Below are positions 1-8,123 of a stretch of 64,000 nucleotides of DNA, piece after piece (within the stretch, counting starts at the first letter, position 1; each line of letters opens with the position of its first letter). A program made the position numbers and the translations under genes. Source of the DNA: Mesorhizobium sp. M2A.F.Ca.ET.046.03.2.1 (GTDB lineage Bacteria; Pseudomonadota; Alphaproteobacteria; Rhizobiales; Rhizobiaceae); the NCBI RefSeq assembly GCF_003952425.1, contig NZ_CP034449.1, forward strand, positions 62,001 through 126,000, read 5' to 3'. Under the pieces are notes generated by a model. It ran no database searches. It had not been told where the DNA came from and saw only the letters and a program-made list of their open reading frames with translations.

Positions 1-213
1 CTATGTTCTGCGGGGCATACGTCTTTTGGTCTGGACCTGGGGCCGGATTGGTGGTTGTGTCGGCGCTGAAAGAAGTTCAGGTGGCAGCCGGCCCGCGTCT
101 TCCCCGTCAAACAGGAGCGACGCGGGCATTTGCCATTCGGGGTATGGGCGATCTTGCCGCTTGCGAATCACAGCTGCCCCGCCGGCAAACGGGCCGTCAT
201 TAACCTTCCTCAT
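1..213 (-). CDS. Possible hypothetical protein, partial at window edge
   Basis: An open frame on the minus strand could start at the ATG at 213 and run off the left edge, giving at least 70 residues divergent from the histidine kinase. It is rich in Pro, Arg and Gln and shows no domain I recognise. The upstream sequence has no clear ribosome binding site. It may be real or chance in high-GC DNA. The rest of 1-289 would hold the promoter of the two-component operon, but no convincing -35/-10 pair with normal spacing was found. Confidence 0.2.
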   Translation of the reverse strand: MRKVNDGPFAGGAAVIRKRQDRPYPEWQMPASLLFDGEDAGRLPPELLSAPTQPPIRPQVQTKRRMPRRT

Positions 214-289
214 CGGCACGGACCAAGGTCGGTGTCGCAATTGCGTCACCTCGCCTATACTGTCGCGAACGGGTGGGTGAACGGTGCCG

Positions 290-1693
290 ATGTTTGGGAG
301 GTATCTGAAGCGGCTTGCACGAATCTGGAGCGGGCTCTCGCTTGCCTGGCAGTTCGTGATCGCGGGCGGCATCGGCCTTCTGGCGGTGATGCTCGTGGTC
401 GGGCTGTGGGTGACATCTCAGATCCGTGACGGCGTCCTGCACAATTCCGCCGCCACCACCGCGCTCTATGTCGACAGCGTGATCGCGCCGCTGCTGCCCG
501 ACATGCGCAAGAGCCAGGAGCTGGACGACACCGTCAAACGGGCCCTGGACGAGACGCTCGGCCAGGGGGCGCTCGGGAAAAGACTGGTCTCGTTCAAGCT
601 ATGGCGGCGCGACGGCACGATTCTCTATTCGAAGGACGCCGACCTCATCGGCAGGCAGTTCAAGCCCAACGCCAATCTCGTCGCCGCTTTCGCCGGCAAT
701 GTCATGGTCAAATACAACTCCAACAGGCTCGAAGACGAGGAAGACGAGAAGGAACGGTCGATGGGGGTGCCGCTGCTCGAGATCTACAACCCGGTGCGCG
801 AACCCTGGTCAGGCGAGGTCGTGGCCGTGTCTGAATTTTACGAATTGTCCGGCGATTTCGAGGAATCGCTGCACTCGGCCCTGTTGTGGAGCTGGCTGGT
901 GGTGGCGGGCGCCACGGCGGCGGCGCTTGCCCTGCTCTCGGGCATCGTTTTCCGGGGCAGCCGCACCATCGTCACCCAGCAGGCGGCGCTCGAGGCCAAG
1001 GTCTCGGAATTGCAGGCGGCGCTGGCGCAGAACTCGACGCTGCGGCAGCGCGTTCAGCGCGCCTCGCGCCGCGCCGCCGCCATCAACGAGCGCTATCTGC
1101 GGCGCATAGGCGCCGACCTGCATGACGGGCCGGCGCAACTTGTGGCGCTCGCCGCGCTCAGGATGGACAGCCCGGCGCTGGTCGACCCGGCCACGTCGAG
1201 CACGCTGCGTGAAGCAGAGATCGCTGGTATCCACAAGACGCTCGGCGAAGCGATGCGCGAGATACGCGGCATCTGCAACGGGCTGGTGCTGCCGCAGATC
1301 GAGACCCAGGCCATCGCCGACATCCTGCGCCTGGCGGTGGCCGAGCATGAGCGCCGCACCAGCACCAATGTGTTGCTAACCCTGCCAGAGCGCTTGCCGG
1401 AACTGGGCACCTCGGAAAAGATCAGCATCTATCGCTTCGTGCAGGAAGGCCTGAACAACGCCTTCCGGCACGGCAAGGGCAAGGGCCAGCAGGTCAGGGC
1501 CACGACGAAAGGCGGCAAGCTTCTCGTCGAGGTCGTGGACACCGGCCCCGGCTTCGACCCGGCCCGAAGCGAGGGACTTGGGCTTGCGGGCCTGAGGGAA
1601 CGTATCGAAAGCATAGGCGGTCAGTTCGAGACACTGACGGGCCCCGGAGGAACGAGACTGGTGATCACCTTGTCTGTCGAGGAGCAACCGTGA
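290..1693 (+). CDS. Membrane sensor histidine kinase, NarL/DegS type
   Basis: This 467-residue protein should sense a signal outside the membrane and phosphorylate the regulator encoded next to it. A transmembrane helix lies near residues 20-45 and another near 197-222, with a periplasmic domain of about 150 residues between them. A coiled linker leads to a HisKA_3 dimerisation domain with the motif GADLHDGPAQ; its His near residue 278 is the likely phospho-acceptor. The C-terminal HATPase part has an N box (EGLNNAFRHG) and a DTGPGFD G box. A GTG at 284 is an alternative start. Its stop overlaps the start of the next gene by four bases, so the two are translationally coupled. The signal is unknown. 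Confidence 0.88.
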   Translation: MFGRYLKRLARIWSGLSLAWQFVIAGGIGLLAVMLVVGLWVTSQIRDGVLHNSAATTALYVDSVIAPLLPDMRKSQELDDTVKRALDETLGQGALGKRLVSFKLWRRDGTILYSKDADLIGRQFKPNANLVAAFAGNVMVKYNSNRLEDEEDEKERSMGVPLLEIYNPVREPWSGEVVAVSEFYELSGDFEESLHSALLWSWLVVAGATAAALALLSGIVFRGSRTIVTQQAALEAKVSELQAALAQNSTLRQRVQRASRRAAAINERYLRRIGADLHDGPAQLVALAALRMDSPALVDPATSSTLREAEIAGIHKTLGEAMREIRGICNGLVLPQIETQAIADILRLAVAEHERRTSTNVLLTLPERLPELGTSEKISIYRFVQEGLNNAFRHGKGKGQQVRATTKGGKLLVEVVDTGPGFDPARSEGLGLAGLRERIESIGGQFETLTGPGGTRLVITLSVEEQP

Positions 1694-2334
1694 GCACACC
1701 CATCCGCATCGCAATAGTCGACGACCATCCCCTGTTTCGCGAGGGCGTTGCGCGCAGCCTCGGCGAGATAGGCGGCTTCGAACTCGTGGGTGAAGGCGCC
1801 AGCGCCGAGGACGCCGAAAGGCTGGTGCGCGCCAGCATGCCCGATATCCTTCTGCTCGACATCAGCATGCCGGGCGGCGGCCTCAGCGCGCTTGCCAGCA
1901 TCCTTTCAGCAATGCCCGAGCAGAAGATCGTGATGCTGACGGTGTCGGAGACCAATGCCGACGTCGCCCAGGCGCTGAAGGCCGGCGCGCGCGGCTATGT
2001 GCTGAAAGGCGTCGGCTCCAAGGCGCTGGCCGAGATCCTTCGCGATGTCGCCAACGGCCAGAGCTATGTTTCGCCGAGCCTCTCGGCCAGACTGCTTTCC
2101 GACCTTCTGCAGCCCACCGGCAGCAAGCCGGACCCGCTCGCCCAGCTCACCGGCCGCGAAGCCGAGATCCTGAAGCTGGTCGCGGAGGGGCTGAGCAACA
2201 AGGAAGTGGCCGCCCGGCTGTCGCTGCAGGAAAAGACGGTCAAGCATCACATGACCAGGGTGCTCGCCAAGCTCAACGTCCGCAACCGCACCGAAGCGGC
2301 GCTGCTGATGCATGAGGCGAGGGAGAGGAACTGA
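1690..2334 (+). CDS. NarL/FixJ-family response regulator
   Basis: This 214-residue regulator starts at a GTG overlapping the kinase stop. The receiver domain covers about residues 1-120, with the acidic pair DD at 11-12, phospho-acceptor Asp57 in LLLDISMP and a conserved Lys in VLKGVG. A LuxR-type helix-turn-helix follows at about 148-206, containing LTGREAEILKLVAEGLSNKE and the recognition-helix region EKTVKHHM. It is therefore a transcriptional output protein. Overlap with the kinase gene strongly suggests a cognate pair. No target genes can be inferred; the next genes lie on the other strand beyond a repeat tract. Confidence 0.9.
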   Translation: MSTPIRIAIVDDHPLFREGVARSLGEIGGFELVGEGASAEDAERLVRASMPDILLLDISMPGGGLSALASILSAMPEQKIVMLTVSETNADVAQALKAGARGYVLKGVGSKALAEILRDVANGQSYVSPSLSARLLSDLLQPTGSKPDPLAQLTGREAEILKLVAEGLSNKEVAARLSLQEKTVKHHMTRVLAKLNVRNRTEAALLMHEARERN

Positions 2335-2350
2335 GGGGCTGGACGGAGAG

Positions 2351-2525
2351 TTGGGGAATTGAGGAACTGAAGAATTGAAGAATTGAAGAATTGAAGAATT
2401 GAAGAAATAGAGAAGCTGGAGATCGAGGAAGCAAGGACCTGTGACCGATCCCTCTTCCTTCATCTCTTCATCTCTTCATCTGTTCATCTCTTCATTTCTT
2501 CAGTTCTTCAGTTTTTCAATCCCAA
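2351..2525. repeat. Octamer minisatellite forming a long imperfect inverted repeat
   Basis: The left half is built from tandem GAAGAATT units at about 2368-2407. The right half is built from CTTCATCT-like units at about 2457-2520. Both ends carry TGGGGAATTG in inverted orientation, so the tract can fold back on itself with imperfect pairing. It follows the response-regulator stop and is far more AT-rich than its surroundings. It may act as a transcription barrier or be a mobile or slippage-derived repeat. Confidence 0.75.
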
Positions 2526-2553
2526 TTCCCCAGTCCCCCGCCCCCAACGCAAA

Positions 2554-2581
2554 TCACCCCCGCCTCAAGGGACGGGGGTGA
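2554..2581 (-). terminator. Hairpin downstream of the first Gly/Asn-rich gene
   Basis: Arms TCACCCCCG and CGGGGGTGA form a perfect 9-bp stem around a 10-base loop. On the minus strand it is followed by ATTTGCG, a weak T tract. It lies 42 bases past the stop of the gene at 2624-3160 and resembles the hairpin after its paralogue. Confidence 0.55.
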
Positions 2582-2623
2582 CATGCGAGGGTATCGGAAA
2601 AAGGGGGTAGCCTTTCCCGGCCC

Positions 2624-3160
2624 TCACAAGCTCAGCAGACGATTCAGATCCTCCTCCGTCGCCTGCCGCTCGATGATGGTGCGGCCTTGCGCGTCGGTCA
2701 TCTCGAAACGGCCGTTCTGGACTTCTTCCTTCATGCCGTTGCGGTGGACGACGGTGATCTTGTTGCCGTCGATCGAGAGCGTGTCGCCGGTTGCCGCGTT
2801 GGTATAGCTGCTCTTGCCGCCGGGATTGGCATGGCCCTTTCCGCTGTTGTTGCCTGGTCCCGCATTGGGGTTGCCCCCGCCGGCATTGCTGTTGTCGGAA
2901 TTGCCGCCGGCGTTGCCGGAATTCGAGCCGCCGGCCGAGCCGGAGTTGGAGCCACCTGCGGAGCCGGAGTTGGAACCGCCGCCGGAACCCGAATTGCCGC
3001 CATTGCCATTGCCGCCGCTATTGCCGTTGCCGGCGTAGGCGGCGGACAACAGCTTTGTCACGTTGCCGGGCGCCAGCAGGCAGGGCGCGACCACAACCGC
3101 CAGCGCGACAGCGAGGCGCAGCGAGAGGTCGGCTAGCCTTTTGCGGGCGGGTTGGCGCAT
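2624..3160 (-). CDS. Exported Gly/Asn/Ser-rich low-complexity protein, copy 1
   Basis: The start at 3160 is chosen because AAGGAAAAG lies just upstream; an open frame continues further but lacks such a site. The 178-residue product has a basic N terminus, then a hydrophobic segment (LAVALAVVVAPCLL) that looks like a signal peptide or anchor. A stretch of about 75 residues follows, made of Gly, Asn and Ser repeats such as GGSNSGSA. The C-terminal 60 residues are ordered in composition and contain NAATGD, HRNGMKE, GRF and GRTI, ending DLNRLLSL. The next gene upstream is a clear paralogue. Function is unknown. An envelope or extracellular role is inferred only from the signal and composition. 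Confidence 0.8.
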   Translation of the reverse strand: MRQPARKRLADLSLRLAVALAVVVAPCLLAPGNVTKLLSAAYAGNGNSGGNGNGGNSGSGGGSNSGSAGGSNSGSAGGSNSGNAGGNSDNSNAGGGNPNAGPGNNSGKGHANPGGKSSYTNAATGDTLSIDGNKITVVHRNGMKEEVQNGRFEMTDAQGRTIIERQATEEDLNRLLSL

Positions 3161-3273
3161 TCTTTTCCTTCTTGCCAGTTCCACCTCGATTTGCCGAAGG
3201 TCCGCTTTCGGCACGGGCACCGCGGAACCGGTCGCTTGACGGAGGCAAGGATCACATTCCTCCGACGCGACGA

Positions 3274-3292
3274 AAGCGGCCCACGACCCATG
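3274..3292 (-). promoter_or_regulatory. Conserved element upstream of Gly/Asn-rich gene copy 1
   Basis: The core GGCCCACGACCC (plus strand) with similar flanks lies about 115-130 bases before the start of copy 1. The same core lies at a similar distance before copy 2 (4204-4222), while the sequence between element and gene is not conserved. It may be a shared operator or part of a promoter. The binding protein is unknown. Confidence 0.4.
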
Positions 3293-3362
3293 CTCCGGCC
3301 GATCAGACCATTTCCGCCGCCATGGGTGACCAATGTCGCAACAGCAGCAATCGCCGCAGCTT

Positions 3363-3395
3363 GAAAAAATTACCCCCGCACGGAGGCGGGGGTAA
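3363..3395 (-). terminator. Rho-independent terminator after Gly/Asn-rich gene copy 2
   Basis: Arms TTACCCCCG and CGGGGGTAA form a stem at 3370-3395. Read on the minus strand it is followed by a run of six T. It lies about 140 bases beyond the stop of the gene at 3534-4109 and should end its transcript before copy 1. Confidence 0.75.
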
Positions 3396-3533
3396 GGTGA
3401 GTAGCCAGATTCCATCGCAAGACGATCAGGACCGCAGAGACGAAGCAAAAGGTGGCAACCTGATTTTGCAGCGCTGACCTTCGGTCCCTTAAGATCTAAT
3501 CCGGATAAAACCTCGCTCTCACAAACTGTGCTT

Positions 3534-4109
3534 TCACAAACTGTTCAGGCGATTGAGATCGGCCATGGTGGCCTTGCGGTCGACGATGGTGCGTCCGTAT
3601 TTGTCTTCCATCCTGAACCGGCCCTTCTCGATCGTCTCCTTCATTCCGTTGCGGTGCGTGACCTGGATGCTGCCGGCGGTGGCCTCGACCTTATCGCCGG
3701 TCGCCGCGTTCACGTGGCTGTCGACATCGGCGGCGCTTGCCTGGCTGGCGCTGTTGCTCGAGCTGTTGTTCCCGCTGCTGTTGCCGTTACTGTTGCCGTT
3801 TCCGTTTCCGCTGTTTCCGCCGCTATTGCCGTTCCCGCTATTTCCGCCGCTGTTCCCGCTATTTCCGCCGCTGTTCCCGCTATTGCCGCCGCTGTTACCA
3901 CCACCACTGCCGCCGCTATTGCCGCCGCCGTTCCCGCCGCTGTTACCACCACCATTGCCGCCGCCGTTTCCGCCGCCATTGCCGCCTTTGCCGGCATAGG
4001 CCTTGGTCACAACGACACCATCGAGGGAGAGACTGAAAGGCGCGACAACAAGCGCCAACGCAGTCAGCGCTTGCAAGACCAGCCTGCAGCCCCTGCGCGT
4101 TAAGCGCAT
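3534..4109 (-). CDS. Exported Gly/Asn-rich low-complexity protein, copy 2
   Basis: The start at 4109 follows GGGGAGAGCGGG and gives 191 residues. A basic N terminus and a hydrophobic stretch (VLQALTALALVVAP) look like a signal peptide. About 80 residues of GGN, GGGN and GNSG repeats follow. The C-terminal 60 residues match copy 1 closely: NAATGD, HRNGMKE, GRF, GRTI and DLNRLNSL recur at the same spacing. The pair arose by tandem duplication, and the repeat parts have diverged more than the C-terminal module. No enzymatic motif is visible. I do not recognise the family by name. Confidence 0.8.
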   Translation of the reverse strand: MRLTRRGCRLVLQALTALALVVAPFSLSLDGVVVTKAYAGKGGNGGGNGGGNGGGNSGGNGGGNSGGSGGGNSGGNSGNSGGNSGNSGGNSGNGNSGGNSGNGNGNSNGNSSGNNSSSNSASQASAADVDSHVNAATGDKVEATAGSIQVTHRNGMKETIEKGRFRMEDKYGRTIVDRKATMADLNRLNSL

Positions 4110-4203
4110 CCCGCTCTCCCCACGCCAGCCCTTCAGCCCGTCGGCCGAACTACCCCACCGGCAATGTCGCAGCATAAGCATCCCCAATCAGCCCATGATT
4201 AGG

Positions 4204-4222
4204 AAGTGGCCCACGACCCTTG
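4204..4222 (-). promoter_or_regulatory. Conserved element upstream of Gly/Asn-rich gene copy 2
   Basis: It matches the element at 3274-3292 at 17 of 19 positions, including the 12-base core GGCCCACGACCC. It lies 95-113 bases before the start of copy 2. Confidence 0.4.
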
Positions 4223-4390
4223 TCTTGTCCACTCGGACTTATTGCTATTTTTGATAGGACCTAAGTCTTATTTCAACCACCGGATGTGGTCGGAAATTGC
4301 CGCGCGCGCATCGATTTCTCCAAGCCGGGCAACGCTTTGGAGCGCGTCGCTCAGAAATGGATTCTGGTGCGCATGACGGCTTCCGTGGAG

Positions 4391-5278
4391 TCAGGCCGGC
4401 GAAGGCGCGGGCCGCCGCGCTGCGACCGCCGTGCCGAAGGCGGCGGCAATGACGGCGGCGATGCCGGCGCATTGCAGAAGGTTGAGCTTCTCTGCCAGAA
4501 ACAGGAAGCCGGTCAGCGCGGCGCCCGCCGGCTCCAGGCATACAAGCATGCCGTAGACCCTGGCCGGCATGCGGGCCAGCACCAGCATTTCCAGGTAGAA
4601 GGGCAGCGCGCTGGAGAACAGGCCGACCACGGCCGCGCCGGCCATGACGTGCGGGTCGGCGAGATGGGCTTCAGCGGCGCTGAAGCCGAAAGGCAGCGCC
4701 AGCACCGCGGCGATCGCCATGCCATAGGCGGAGGTGCGCGCACCGAGCTCGGCGCCGGCCTTCTGTGCGAAGATGATGTAGAGCCCCCAGCAGGCGCCGG
4801 CCGCCAGCGCCAGCGCCACGCCCAGCGGATCGAGCCCGCGGCTGATCCCGGCGAAAGGCGACAGCAGCGCGATGCCGGCTATCGCCAGCCCCACCCAGAC
4901 AAGGTCAAGCAGGCGCCTTGAGCCGAGGGTCGCAACGAACAGCGGCCCGGTGAATTCGAGCGCCACGCAGATACCCAGCGGAATGCGCTGGAGCGCGGCA
5001 TAAAACAGCAGGTTCATGGCGCAGACGGTGATGCCGTAGGCGGCGAGCCAGGGCAGGTTCCTCCGCGAGGGCAGCACCTTCCATGGCCTCAGCACCGCGG
5101 CCAGCATCAGCGCGCCGATGGCAAGCCTCAGCATGGTCGTGCCCTCCGGCCCCAGCACCGGGAACAGGCCCTTGGCAAAGGCGGCGCCGATCTGCACCGA
5201 CAGCATCGAGCCAAGCAGGCCGAACACGGGCACAGCGCCCATTTGCGCCTGCGGTTTTGCAATCGGCGTCGACGTCAC
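4391..5278 (-). CDS. EamA/RhtA-like drug/metabolite transporter
   Basis: A GTG start at 5278 preceded by GGAGAG gives 295 residues, the usual length of the RhtA branch of the DMT superfamily. The protein is hydrophobic throughout, with about ten predicted membrane helices in two EamA repeats. Visible family-like stretches include FAKGLFPVLGPEGTTMLRLA near the N terminus and LEFTGPLF in the middle. An ATG at 5242 would cut into the N-terminal region. Members export amino acids such as threonine and homoserine or related metabolites; the substrate here is unknown. It is transcribed away from the glycan operon. Confidence 0.82.
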   Translation of the reverse strand: MTSTPIAKPQAQMGAVPVFGLLGSMLSVQIGAAFAKGLFPVLGPEGTTMLRLAIGALMLAAVLRPWKVLPSRRNLPWLAAYGITVCAMNLLFYAALQRIPLGICVALEFTGPLFVATLGSRRLLDLVWVGLAIAGIALLSPFAGISRGLDPLGVALALAAGACWGLYIIFAQKAGAELGARTSAYGMAIAAVLALPFGFSAAEAHLADPHVMAGAAVVGLFSSALPFYLEMLVLARMPARVYGMLVCLEPAGAALTGFLFLAEKLNLLQCAGIAAVIAAAFGTAVAARRPAPSPA

Positions 5279-5874
5279 TTGCTCTCCGTCCCCTGCCTTG
5301 GTCGGGACCGGAGATAAGGCCTTTGCGGCGCCGCCGTCGTGAGGCAGCGGGCAGTGGATGATGGGACAAGGCGGCCTCTTCCTCGGGCGGCAGGCCCGCT
5401 GCACCGCACAATAGCTTGAAATTCAAGATGTTTCCGCGGACTCTTCTGTAGAATTTGGCGCCGCGATCGAGCCCTTCTTTCAATATTGCCACCATACCCG
5501 CTGCGGTTGCAAGGATAACTCTCCGACATCCATCGCGATTGATACTTTCTGCAGATCAGACCAACTGCCCATGACTTCATAGGACCATTGGATCAACCCG
5601 TACGGATATTTCACTGCACAACTATTTTCGGCCCACAATGGGATCACATCTTATTTCAGGATCGTAAGCATTTTGTGTTGCACCGCAACATCCGCCGCGA
5701 CAATCGTGGAGCGGGGGCATGCCTGTTGGAGGATGCCATTATTGTGACTCGGATGGGCATTCCGCCGGCCGGCAGGGATTGCGCCCCCGGCCACGACGGC
5801 AAGCGGCTGGCCCGCGACGGCGGGATTTGCCCGCCCTCTGCCGCGCGGCATTACAGACCTGGCGAACGCAGCTG
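5279..5874. other. Divergent intergenic region before the glycan operon
   Basis: This 596-base stretch separates the transporter and the acyltransferase. Its right half, about 5590-5700, is more AT-rich and likely carries promoters. No convincing gene was found. The inverted repeat at 5676-5690 is the only defined site. Confidence 0.5.
5676..5690. promoter_or_regulatory. Inverted repeat TGTTGC-N3-GCAACA, candidate operator
   Basis: Perfect 6-bp arms are separated by ACC in an AT-rich stretch about 185 bases before the acyltransferase start. The half-site resembles the TGC/GCA-type sites bound by PhaR/AniA regulators in alphaproteobacteria. That assignment is an inference from memory of the motif. 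Confidence 0.3.
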
Positions 5875-7017
5875 ATGACAAACGCGCGCGACATCCAGCT
5901 CGACGCCTTGCGGGGCGTTGCGGTGACGCTGGTGCTCTACTCGCATTTCCTCGCTCCAGGCGGCTCGTCCTTCGTCGGCCATCTCGGGGTCAGGCTGTTC
6001 TTCGTGCTTTCCGGCTTCTTGATCACCCGGCTGTTGCTGGACGCGCGTGACACCAGCGCATTCGCCTCCGGGCCGGCGCTGCGTTCCTTCTATGCCAGGC
6101 GCATGCTCAGGATATTCCCGCCTTACTTCGCGGTCCTGGCGCTCGCATGGTTCGCCTCGGAACAATCCAGGCCCTCGCTCGCCTGGCATGCGCTCTACCT
6201 CTCGAATTTCTGGTACGCGCGGCAGAACGACTGGACGCCCTGGCTGCTCTGCCATTTCTGGAGCCTCAGCATCGAGGAGCAATTCTACCTCGCCTGGCCG
6301 CTGATCGTGCTTCTGGCGCCGCGCCGGCGCATCGAGGCGATCGCCATCGGCGTCATCGCGTTCTCGCTCGCCTACCGGTTCTACTGGCCGATCGCCGCCA
6401 ACCCGGCGCTGGCCCGCGACCTGCTGCCGCCGGCCTCGATGGACGCGCTTGGCTGCGGCGCCCTGCTTGCCGTCCGCCGCGCCAGGGGCGCGGATGCGCC
6501 GCAATGGATGCGGCTCTGCTGGCCGGCCCTGGCGGTGGCGTTCCTGTTCGTGGTCCAGTCCGATCCCGGGCCGGCGGATTCGGCCTGGGAATGGCCGCGC
6601 TGGACGCTGGTGCAGGTGCTGCCGCTGGTGCCGATGCTGGCAATCGTCGACGCATGCTCGAACGGCCTGCGCGGCACAATGGGCAGGGTGGCCGAACTCC
6701 CCCCGCTGCTATGGCTCGGCCGCATCAGCTACGGCGTATACCTCTATCATTCGATCCTTCTGGCCTGTGCCGTCAGGGCGCAGCCATGGATCCCGGTCAA
6801 CGTCTCGGAACAGGGGCCGGGGCGGTTCCTCGTCGCGGGCACCGCCACGCTGGTCGTCGCCTCGCTCTCCTGGGTGTTCTTCGAGAAGCCGCTCAACGGC
6901 CTCAAGCGCTATTTCCCCTATGTCGCGCCCGCTCATCCGCGCGGCGCGAGCGAGGCCCTCCGGTTCGGCGCCGCCCCGGCGCTCGATCTGCGGCCGACGG
7001 ACCGGAGCCGACCATGA
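5875..7017 (+). CDS. Acyltransferase 3 family membrane protein
   Basis: This 380-residue protein likely moves an acyl group, such as acetyl, onto a sugar of an extracellular polysaccharide or glycolipid. The start at 5875 opens with IQLDALRGVAV, the usual N terminus of the family. The diagnostic LYSH, HLGVRLFFVLSGFLITRLLL and FYARRMLRIFP segments follow. WSLSIEEQFYLAWPL, also typical, is near residue 130, and many hydrophobic helices extend to the end. The open frame reaches further upstream, but without family homology. Its stop overlaps the ATG of the next gene (ATGA), so it is the first gene of a four-gene coupled operon. Confidence 0.87.
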   Translation: MTNARDIQLDALRGVAVTLVLYSHFLAPGGSSFVGHLGVRLFFVLSGFLITRLLLDARDTSAFASGPALRSFYARRMLRIFPPYFAVLALAWFASEQSRPSLAWHALYLSNFWYARQNDWTPWLLCHFWSLSIEEQFYLAWPLIVLLAPRRRIEAIAIGVIAFSLAYRFYWPIAANPALARDLLPPASMDALGCGALLAVRRARGADAPQWMRLCWPALAVAFLFVVQSDPGPADSAWEWPRWTLVQVLPLVPMLAIVDACSNGLRGTMGRVAELPPLLWLGRISYGVYLYHSILLACAVRAQPWIPVNVSEQGPGRFLVAGTATLVVASLSWVFFEKPLNGLKRYFPYVAPAHPRGASEALRFGAAPALDLRPTDRSRP

Positions 7018-8123
7018 CCGCGGCACCTCTCATTTCCGTGCTGTTGCCGGTCTACAATGCCGAGCCCTATGTGGCCGCCGCCATGCAGTCGATCCTGCGG
7101 CAGGACTACGGCCGGCTCGAAATCATCGCCATCGACGACGGATCGACCGACAGGTCGCTGGAGATCCTCGAACGCTGCCGCTGGGACGACGGCCGCGTAT
7201 CGATCATCTCGCGGGAAAACCGTGGCCTCGTCGCCAGCCTCAATGAGGGACTGGCGGTCGCGCGGGGCGAGCTGGTCGCGCGCATGGACGCCGACGACTT
7301 CGCCTATCCCTGGCGGCTGTCGCGCCAGGCGGCGCTGTTTGCCGCGCGGCCGGAGCTCGGCTTCTGCGGCGCGCTGGTGGACACGCTGCTGCACGGCCGC
7401 GTCCTTAAGGGGCGGCTCGACCCGGTGTTCCGTCTCGACCTCACCGTGCTGTCGAAATTCTTCACCATCTTCCTGCACCCGACGGTGGTCTACAACCGCA
7501 AGGTCATCTCCGAGGCCGACCTTCACTACGACGGCAACTACCGGCACGCCGAGGATTTCGACCTCTTCCGGCGGCTGGCCGACCGCTATCCGGCGGCGCT
7601 GATGCCGGAAAGCCTTCTGGTCTACCGCGTCCATCCCGGCAGCGTGACCAGCCGGCACAGCAAGGAGATGCGGCGCACGCATCTCAAGATTGTCGGCGAG
7701 AATCTCGAGCGCCTGGGTTTGGCGCAGAGCTGCGAGGACCTGCGCGCTATCGGCGATCGCGTCTGCCTCGACACCGTGCGACGGGCGGCCGCCTTTATCC
7801 GGGCGCTTGAAGAGCGGATCGCGGCATTGCCCGACCCGACGCGGCCGAGCTTGGAAGCCGGCGCGCTGAACCTGTTCTATTTCCTCTACCAGCTCGTCAA
7901 TGACGAGGAGCGGCCGGCGCTGACACATGAATTGCTGACGCTGACCGGGAAATGGAACGCAATCCGCCGCCGGGAGAAATACGCGCTCGGCCCCGGCGCC
8001 TGGGCGCCCTGGCTGAGCCAGGCCTCGATGTGGGCGGGCAAGCGCGCCGACGGGCTTGCCTACCGCCTCAAATCTGCGCCGGCAGCGTCAGTGCTCGCGC
8101 CCTACAGGATGGCCGCGCCATGA
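7014..8123 (+). CDS. Family 2 glycosyltransferase
   Basis: This 369-residue GT-A enzyme would transfer a sugar from a nucleotide donor. The N terminus has the GT2 start ISVLLPVYNAEPYVAAAMQS, then AIDDGSTDRS and the metal-binding ARMDADD (DxD type). HAEDFDLFRRL near the middle matches the acceptor-side acidic motif. The last 130 residues are less conserved. It starts inside the stop of the acyltransferase and ends inside the start of the second GT2 gene. The shared operon with an ABC exporter suggests assembly of a surface or secreted glycan. Confidence 0.88.
   Translation: MTAAPLISVLLPVYNAEPYVAAAMQSILRQDYGRLEIIAIDDGSTDRSLEILERCRWDDGRVSIISRENRGLVASLNEGLAVARGELVARMDADDFAYPWRLSRQAALFAARPELGFCGALVDTLLHGRVLKGRLDPVFRLDLTVLSKFFTIFLHPTVVYNRKVISEADLHYDGNYRHAEDFDLFRRLADRYPAALMPESLLVYRVHPGSVTSRHSKEMRRTHLKIVGENLERLGLAQSCEDLRAIGDRVCLDTVRRAAAFIRALEERIAALPDPTRPSLEAGALNLFYFLYQLVNDEERPALTHELLTLTGKWNAIRRREKYALGPGAWAPWLSQASMWAGKRADGLAYRLKSAPAASVLAPYRMAAP

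Noticed and set aside
249..261. TATACT as a -10 box for the two-component operon
   Set aside because: The only -35-like TTGCGT is nine bases away, too close for a sigma-70 promoter.
2351..2525. Regular repeats that might suggest a CRISPR array
   Set aside because: The units are eight bases without spacers and no cas genes are present.
5588..5875. Plus-strand frame before the acyltransferase
   Set aside because: There is no ribosome binding site and no coding pattern; it covers the likely promoter region.
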